NCBI GenBank assembly: GCA_945957495.1 | Contig: CAMFLG010000100.1 | Coordinates: forward strand, 1-9,034 | Length of the DNA stretch: 9,034 bases | Direction of reading: 5' to 3' | Source of the DNA: an uncultured Pseudorhodobacter sp. | GTDB taxonomy: Bacteria > Pseudomonadota > Alphaproteobacteria > Rhodobacterales > Rhodobacteraceae | In this document: positions 5,880 to 9,034 of the stretch, one piece after another | How the letters are laid out: each line of letters starts with the position of its first letter | Numbering within the stretch: the first letter of the stretch is position 1 | Made by a program: the position numbers and the translations under genes | The notes under the pieces: generated by a model | Database searches by the model: none | What the model saw: only the letters and a program-made list of their open reading frames with translations | What the model was told of the DNA's origin: nothing

Positions 5880-6413
5880 ATGGCCAAGCGTTGGTATTCG
5901 GTAAGCGTTCTCTCGAATTTCGAGAAGAAAGTTGCCGAGCAGATCAAGACTGCTGTGGCGGAAGCCAACCTCGGCGATGAGATCGACGAGGTTCTGGTGC
6001 CGACGGAAGAAGTGATCGAAGTGCGTCGCGGCAAGAAGGTGACGTCCGAGCGTCGCTTCATGCCGGGCTATGTGCTGGTGCGCATGGAAATGTCGTCGCG
6101 CGGCTATCATCTGATTTCGTCGATCAACCGGGTGACGGGGTTCCTTGGCCCGCAAGGCAAGCCGATGCCGATGCGCGATGCCGAGGTCAATCAGATCCTG
6201 AACCGGGTTGAAGAGGGCATCGAAGCGCCGCGCAACCTGATCCGTTTCGAGACGGGCGAGAAGGTGAAAGTCACCGACGGCCCGTTTGAAGGCTTTGACG
6301 GTATGGTCGAGGATGTGGACGAGGCGCACAGCCGCCTGAAAGTCTCTGTCTCGATCTTCGGTCGGGCAACCCCGGTAGAATTGGAATTCACTCAGGTGTC
6401 GAAAAACCTCTGA
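5880..6413 (+). CDS. nusG: Transcription termination/antitermination protein NusG
   Basis: Binds the RNA polymerase clamp, raises elongation rate, and links polymerase to Rho or to ribosomal protein S10. The 177-aa product has the two standard domains. The NGN domain (about 4-110) includes WYSVSVLSNFEKKVAEQI and the conserved FMPGYVLVRM (60-69). The KOW domain (about 126-177) includes GEKVKVTDGPFEGFDGMVEDV and the conserved end IFGRATPVELEFTQVSK. No insertion between domains is seen. The start at 5880 has AGGTGG (5867-5872) seven bases upstream. It follows secE after a terminator and is followed by rplK after 92 bases, so it probably leads the nusG-rplK-rplA transcript. I saw no convincing promoter in 5798-5879. 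Confidence 0.97.
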   Translation: MAKRWYSVSVLSNFEKKVAEQIKTAVAEANLGDEIDEVLVPTEEVIEVRRGKKVTSERRFMPGYVLVRMEMSSRGYHLISSINRVTGFLGPQGKPMPMRDAEVNQILNRVEEGIEAPRNLIRFETGEKVKVTDGPFEGFDGMVEDVDEAHSRLKVSVSIFGRATPVELEFTQVSKNL

Positions 6414-6422
6414 GTGCATCGC

Positions 6423-6464
6423 GTGGGAGGTGCGCGCCTGGCAACAGGTGACAAGCCGAACCAC
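6423..6464 (+). promoter_or_regulatory. Putative ribosomal protein L1-binding mRNA site (rplK-rplA autoregulation)
   Basis: GTGG (6423-6426) pairs with CCAC (6461-6464). An asymmetric internal loop carrying GAGG on the left and AGCCGAA on the right follows, closed by a hairpin CCTG-GCAA-CAGG (6437-6448) extended by C6435-G6450 and a G-U pair. A GTGGGAGG/ACCAC frame around an asymmetric loop resembles the L1-binding site of 23S rRNA and of known L1 operon mRNAs, and it sits upstream of rplK, where L1 feedback control acts in other bacteria. The structure is read from sequence; the function is inferred. Confidence 0.5.
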
Positions 6465-6505
6465 TAAACCGCGCCTGCGTGGCGCAGTGACAAAGGAGAG
6501 GCCAG

Positions 6506-6958
6506 ATGGCCAAGAAGATTATCGGCAGCCTGAAGCTGCAAGTGAAAGCGGGTCAAGCCAACCCGTCCCCGCCGGTTGGTCCGGCGCTGGGTCAGCGCGG
6601 TCTGAACATCATGGCCTTCGTGAAGGAATTCAACGCGAAGACCGCCGATCTGGAGCCGGGTTCGCCCACGCCCGTCGTCATCACCTACTACCAGGACAAG
6701 TCGTTCAGCCTTGAGCTGAAAACGACCCCTGCGTCGTTCCTGCTGAAAAAGGCCGCTGGTCTGCCTGCCGTTGGCAAGCGCAACCGCGCCAAGGGTTCGG
6801 TCAAGCCGGGCCACACCACCGCTGGCACCGTGACTCTGGCCCAGATCCGCACGATTGCTGAAACCAAGATGAAAGACCTGAACGCGAACTCGATCGAGGC
6901 CGCGATGCAGGTGATCATGGGTTCGGCGAAATCCTGCGGCATCGAAGTGAAAGGGTAA
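6506..6958 (+). CDS. rplK: Large ribosomal subunit protein L11 (uL11)
   Basis: Binds 23S rRNA at the GTPase-associated centre, at the base of the L7/L12 stalk, and takes part in factor binding and the stringent response. The 150-aa product has the proline-rich N-terminal domain (LQVKAGQANPSPPVGPALGQ) and the C-terminal RNA-binding domain ending in SAKSCGIEVKG. Compared with the 142-aa E. coli protein it has about eight extra residues in the loop between KKAAG and the helix RTIAETK (sequence region LPAVGKRNRAKGSVKPGHTT), which lies in the RNA-facing part of the C-terminal domain. The start at 6506 has a strong AAAGGAGAG six bases upstream. rplA starts three bases after the stop, so the two are probably translated together and controlled through L1. 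Confidence 0.98.
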   Translation: MAKKIIGSLKLQVKAGQANPSPPVGPALGQRGLNIMAFVKEFNAKTADLEPGSPTPVVITYYQDKSFSLELKTTPASFLLKKAAGLPAVGKRNRAKGSVKPGHTTAGTVTLAQIRTIAETKMKDLNANSIEAAMQVIMGSAKSCGIEVKG

Positions 6959-6961
6959 GTC

Positions 6962-7657
6962 ATGGCCAAGATTGGTAAACGGTCTGCGGCTGCGCAGAAA
7001 GCCTTTGACGGCAAGAGCCTGATTTCGGTCGAAGAAGCGGTTGCGCTGATCAAATCGGCGGCTTCGGCGAAATTCGACGAAACCCTGGAAATCGCGATGA
7101 ACCTGGGCGTTGATCCGCGTCACGCCGACCAGATGGTGCGCGGCGTTGTTGCCCTGCCGAACGGCACCGGCAAAACCGTGCGCGTTGCCGTGTTCGCCCG
7201 TGGCGCCAAGGCTGACGAAGCCAAGGCCGCTGGTGCGGATATCGTTGGCGCCGAAGACCTGATGGAAACCATCCAGTCGGGCAAGATCGAGTTCGACCGT
7301 TGCATCGCAACGCCGGACATGATGCCGCTGGTCGGCCGCCTCGGCAAGATCCTCGGCCCGCGCAACCTGATGCCGAACCCGAAGGTCGGCACGGTGACGA
7401 TGGACGTGAAAACGGCCGTTGAAGCAGCCAAGGGCGGCGAAGTGCAGTTCAAGGTCGAAAAAGCCGGCGTGATCCATGCTGGTATCGGCAAGGTCAGCTT
7501 CTCTGACGAGAAACTGGCACAGAACGTGCGCGCTTTCGTGGACGCGGTTTCCCGTGCAAAACCCACCGGGGCAAAAGGCGCTTACCTGAAAAAGGTGTCG
7601 CTGGCCTCGACCATGGGTCCGGGCGTGTCGGTGGACCTGGCTTCGGCTACCGCCTGA
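6962..7657 (+). CDS. rplA: Large ribosomal subunit protein L1 (uL1)
   Basis: Forms the mobile L1 stalk that guides deacylated tRNA out of the E site, and in many bacteria represses translation of its own rplK-rplA mRNA. The 231-aa product has standard length. Family landmarks are NLGVDPRHADQMVRG, PNGTGKTVRVAVFA, LGPRNLMPNPKVGTVT (131-146, the L1 signature), GGEVQFKVEKAGVIHAGIGKVSF and the end KKVSLASTMGPGVSVDL. The start is three bases after the rplK stop, with AAAGGG (6950-6955) inside the end of rplK as ribosome-binding site. The candidate L1 target in the mRNA is upstream of rplK. A GC-rich hairpin follows 12 bases after the stop. Confidence 0.98.
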   Translation: MAKIGKRSAAAQKAFDGKSLISVEEAVALIKSAASAKFDETLEIAMNLGVDPRHADQMVRGVVALPNGTGKTVRVAVFARGAKADEAKAAGADIVGAEDLMETIQSGKIEFDRCIATPDMMPLVGRLGKILGPRNLMPNPKVGTVTMDVKTAVEAAKGGEVQFKVEKAGVIHAGIGKVSFSDEKLAQNVRAFVDAVSRAKPTGAKGAYLKKVSLASTMGPGVSVDLASATA

Positions 7658-7669
7658 GCGACTGCGTGA

Positions 7670-7687
7670 GTCGGGGTGAACCCCGAC
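7670..7687. repeat. Intergenic hairpin after rplA (family copy 1)
   Basis: GTCGGGG (7670-7676) pairs perfectly with CCCCGAC (7681-7687) across TGAA. Its minus-strand form begins AGGTCGGGGTTCACCCC, which aligns with three other intergenic hairpins further right. No T-run follows, so it is not a classic terminator; it may act as a processing or stability element. Confidence 0.6.
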
Positions 7688-7929
7688 CTACGGTGGATCG
7701 AGTTGGTTCGATCCGCACAAAGAATTCCTGATGCTTCGGCAAAGGGATGGTGGGGCGAGGCGGAGACATCCCTGAGCCCCATCCTGTCCGAGACGGCCGG
7801 TGGCGCGCAAACGCCTTAATATCCTGCCTGAGATGGGGAACGAGATTGATGTCGCCGCGAGGCGATCTTGGCCTCTGGACCCGTAACAAGGACCCGAACG
7901 CTTGCCGTCATGGCAGGCTAAATTGAGCC

Positions 7930-7943
7930 GGGGGGAAACCCCC
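7930..7943. repeat. Intergenic hairpin before rplJ (family copy 2)
   Basis: GGGGG, GAAA loop, CCCCC: a 5-bp stem ending four bases before the rplJ ribosome-binding site (TTGGAG, 7948-7953). It could influence ribosome access. The 21-base stretch 7927-7947 is the reverse complement of 8960-8980 with one mismatch. Confidence 0.6.
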
Positions 7944-7960
7944 AACCTTGGAGTGAAACT

Positions 7961-8476
7961 GTGGATAGAGCCCAGAAAGAGAAAGTGGTCGGCGAGCTCG
8001 ACCAAATCTTCGCAAGCTCTGGCGTTGTAGTGGTCGCCCACTACGCGGGTATGACGGTTGCACAGATGCAGGACCTGCGCGCGAAAATGCGCGAAGAAAA
8101 CGGGTCCGTCCGCGTTGCCAAGAACAAGCTCGCCAAGATCGCCCTTGAAGGGAAGCCCGGCGTTAAAATGGGCGACCTTCTCACGGGCATGACCGTGCTT
8201 GCCTATACCGAAGACCCTGTCGCTGCGGCGAAGGTCTGCGAAGCCTATGCCAAGGGGAACGACAAGTTCGTTATCCTCGGCGGGGCTATGGGTGACACGA
8301 TTCTGGACCCGGCCGGTGTCAAAGCCGTGGCCTCCATGCCGTCGCGTGAAGAGCTTATCGCTCAGATCGTGTCGATGCTTGGTGCGCCCGCCTCTGCCAT
8401 CGCTGGTGCCATTGGCGCGCCTGCTTCGAACATCGCGAGCATCCTGTCGACCATCGAAGAAAAGGCTGCTGCCTGA
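7961..8476 (+). CDS. rplJ: Large ribosomal subunit protein L10 (uL10)
   Basis: Anchors the stalk: its N-terminal domain binds 23S rRNA and L11, and its C-terminal helix carries L7/L12 dimers. The 171-aa product starts with GTG, supported by TTGGAG (7948-7953) seven bases upstream and by the conserved start MDRAQKEKVVGELDQIF. The N-terminal part has VVVAHYAGMTVAQMQDLR and VAKNKLAKIAL. The C-terminal part (about 128-171) is a long Ala-rich helix with repeated hydrophobic stretches (IVSMLGAPASAIAGAIGAPA and IASILSTIEEK), as expected for binding several L7/L12 dimers. It is followed by rplL after 65 bases. In other bacteria L10 (with L7/L12) represses this operon through the leader; the structured upstream spacer fits that. 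Confidence 0.97.
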   Translation: MDRAQKEKVVGELDQIFASSGVVVVAHYAGMTVAQMQDLRAKMREENGSVRVAKNKLAKIALEGKPGVKMGDLLTGMTVLAYTEDPVAAAKVCEAYAKGNDKFVILGGAMGDTILDPAGVKAVASMPSREELIAQIVSMLGAPASAIAGAIGAPASNIASILSTIEEKAAA

Positions 8477-8488
8477 TCTTCGGCTCGC

Positions 8489-8506
8489 GTGGGGTTGAAC
8501 CCCCAC
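8489..8506. repeat. Intergenic hairpin between rplJ and rplL (family copy 3)
   Basis: GTGGGG (8489-8494) pairs with CCCCAC (8501-8506) around TTGAAC. It aligns with the other three hairpins when read on the minus strand (AGGTGGGGGTTCAACCCC). It begins 12 bases after the rplJ stop. Because L7/L12 is needed in several copies per ribosome, a processing or stabilising role for rplL mRNA is possible, but this is inference. Confidence 0.6.
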
Positions 8507-8541
8507 CTCGTTGGAACCATCTTAACTGAACGGATATGAAA

Positions 8542-8916
8542 ATGGCTGATCTGAACAAACTCGCCGAAGAAATCGTGGGTCTGACCCTTCTTCAGGCACA
8601 AGAACTGAAAACCATCCTGAAAGACAAGTACGGCATCGAGCCTGCTGCTGGTGGCGCTGTCATGATGGCTGGCCCGGCTGCTGCTCCGGCTGCTGCTGCT
8701 GAAGAGCAAACCGAATTCGACGTCGTGCTGACCGACGCTGGCGCAAACAAGATCAACGTGATCAAAGAAGTGCGCACCATCACCGGTCTGGGCCTGAAAG
8801 AAGCCAAGGATCTGGTTGAAGCTGGCGGCAAGGTCAAAGAAGCAGTTGGCAAAGCCGACGCTGAAGCGATCAAGAAGAAACTCGAAGAGGCTGGCGCCAA
8901 AGTCGAGCTCAAGTGA
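8542..8916 (+). CDS. rplL: Large ribosomal subunit protein L7/L12 (bL12)
   Basis: The multi-copy stalk protein that recruits translational GTPases. The 124-aa product shows an N-terminal dimerisation and L10-binding region (1-32, MADLNKLAEEIVGLTLLQAQ), an Ala/Gly/Pro-rich hinge (about 35-54, including GPAAAPAAAA), and a C-terminal domain (56-124) with TEFDVVLTDAGANKINVIKEVR, the factor-binding region GLGLKEAKDLVEAGGKVKEAV and the end AGAKVELK. The start at 8542 is preferred over the in-frame ATG two codons earlier (8536), because GGA (8532-8534) is seven bases upstream of 8542 and the protein then begins MADLNKL as in relatives. rpoB would normally follow beyond the right edge. Confidence 0.97.
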   Translation: MADLNKLAEEIVGLTLLQAQELKTILKDKYGIEPAAGGAVMMAGPAAAPAAAAEEQTEFDVVLTDAGANKINVIKEVRTITGLGLKEAKDLVEAGGKVKEAVGKADAEAIKKKLEEAGAKVELK

Positions 8917-8923
8917 TCTTGCA

Positions 8924-8941
8924 CCGGGGCGCAAGCCCTGG
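8924..8941 (+). promoter_or_regulatory. Stem-loop with GCAA tetraloop after rplL
   Basis: CCGGGGC (8924-8930) pairs with GCCCTGG (8935-8941), with one G-U pair, around a GCAA loop. It lies seven bases past the rplL stop and has no T-run. It may protect the 3' end of the ribosomal-protein mRNA or mark a processing site. Confidence 0.4.
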
Positions 8942-8955
8942 GCTGTGAGTGAAAG

Positions 8956-8985
8956 GCTGGGTCGGGGGTTTCCCCCCGGCCCGGC
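8956..8985 (+). terminator. Very strong hairpin downstream of rplL (family copy 4), possible partial terminator/attenuator before rpoB
   Basis: The arms 8956-8968 and 8973-8985 form a 13-bp stem with two G-U pairs around TTTC. The core GGGGGTTTCCCCCC (8964-8977) is the exact reverse complement of 7930-7943. The tail (TGTTCGCGTCTT) is only moderately T-rich. In E. coli the rplL-rpoB gap holds an attenuator and a processing site that lower rpoBC expression. A like role here is inferred from position. Two more small hairpins follow, CCGCT/AGCGG (9004-9020) and GGCTTT/AAAGCC (9019-9034). Confidence 0.45.
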
Positions 8986-9034
8986 TGTTCGCGTCTTACG
9001 GCCCCGCTTCTTGGCAGCGGCTTTTGCGAAAGCC

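Larger units (their letters stand above)
7658..7960 (+). promoter_or_regulatory. Structured rplJ leader, likely L10-type autoregulatory region
   Basis: A 303-base gene-free spacer dense in complementary segments. GGATCGA (7695-7701) pairs with TCGATCC (7708-7714). GGGATG (7744-7749) pairs with CATCCC (7767-7772), competing with GGGGC (7752-7756) and GCCCC (7776-7780). TCGCC-GCGA-GGCGA (7852-7865) is a stem with a GNRA loop. CCTGCC (7823-7828) pairs with GGCAGG (7912-7917) and closes a domain of about 95 bases, while TGCC (7903-7906) and GGCT/AGCC (7916-7929) offer alternatives. In several bacteria L10 with L7/L12 binds such a leader to repress rplJL. Position and structure fit this, but I cannot match the exact binding motif. 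No clear promoter was found. Confidence 0.5.

Noticed and set aside
4839..6464. 541-aa minus-strand frame across msrA, secE and nusG
   Set aside because: It spans three well-supported plus-strand genes and their spacers and has no family resemblance.
6464..7477. 337-aa minus-strand frame over rplK and rplA
   Set aside because: Antisense to two certain ribosomal-protein genes.
7703..7822. Promoter for rplJ using TTGGTT or TAATAT
   Set aside because: Neither element has a partner at 16-18 bases spacing.
7670..8985. CRISPR-like array from the repeated hairpins
   Set aside because: The copies are unevenly spaced (roughly 260, 560 and 470 bases), in two orientations, divergent, and separated by ribosomal-protein genes.

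Overview
The window looks like chromosomal DNA of an alphaproteobacterium, most likely a Rhodobacterales (Rhodobacteraceae) species. The evidence is high GC with G/C-rich third codon positions, the sequences of NusG, L11, L10, L7/L12 and SecE, and the many GC-rich intergenic palindromes. The genus cannot be fixed from this sequence alone.

Layout. (1) Positions 1-1334 hold the 3' part of a DNA methyltransferase gene whose 5' end lies outside the window. It carries a C-terminal Mrr-like PD-(D/E)XK nuclease domain, and an in-frame TAA at 225-227 breaks it, so it is called a pseudogene. (2) 1401-1994 encodes a small exported protein of no recognised family. (3) 2058-3158 is aroC (chorismate synthase). 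(4) 3159-3514 is a gene-free convergent spacer with a terminator-like hairpin, a perfect 9-bp inverted repeat and several GC-rich stem-loops. (5) 3515-4090 on the minus strand encodes an exported CHAP-domain cysteine hydrolase. (6) 4091-4419 is a divergent spacer with a near-perfect 27-nt palindrome of the REP type. (7) 4420-5372 is an msrB-msrA pair for methionine sulfoxide repair, joined by an ATGA overlap. (8) 5476-8916 is the conserved translocation/transcription/ribosome cluster secE-nusG-rplK-rplA-rplJ-rplL, which in bacteria normally continues into rpoB-rpoC beyond the right edge.

How the parts work together. The right half is a housekeeping gene-expression locus: SecE (Sec translocon), NusG (transcription elongation), L11 and L1 (ribosomal L1 stalk and GTPase region), L10 and L7/L12 (stalk). 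Its spacers carry the regulatory RNA. There is an intrinsic terminator between secE and nusG with a possible alternative pairing, a probable L1-binding mRNA site before rplK, a structured 300-nt leader before rplJ, and strong hairpins after rplL. Four copies of one short hairpin family lie in the rplA-rplJ, rplJ-rplL and post-rplL spacers. The left half is a set of independent genes (defence remnant, aromatic amino-acid synthesis, envelope hydrolase, oxidative damage repair).

No clearly new multi-gene system is visible. The items most worth a second look are the interrupted methyltransferase-nuclease fusion, the hairpin family, and the secE-nusG terminator.
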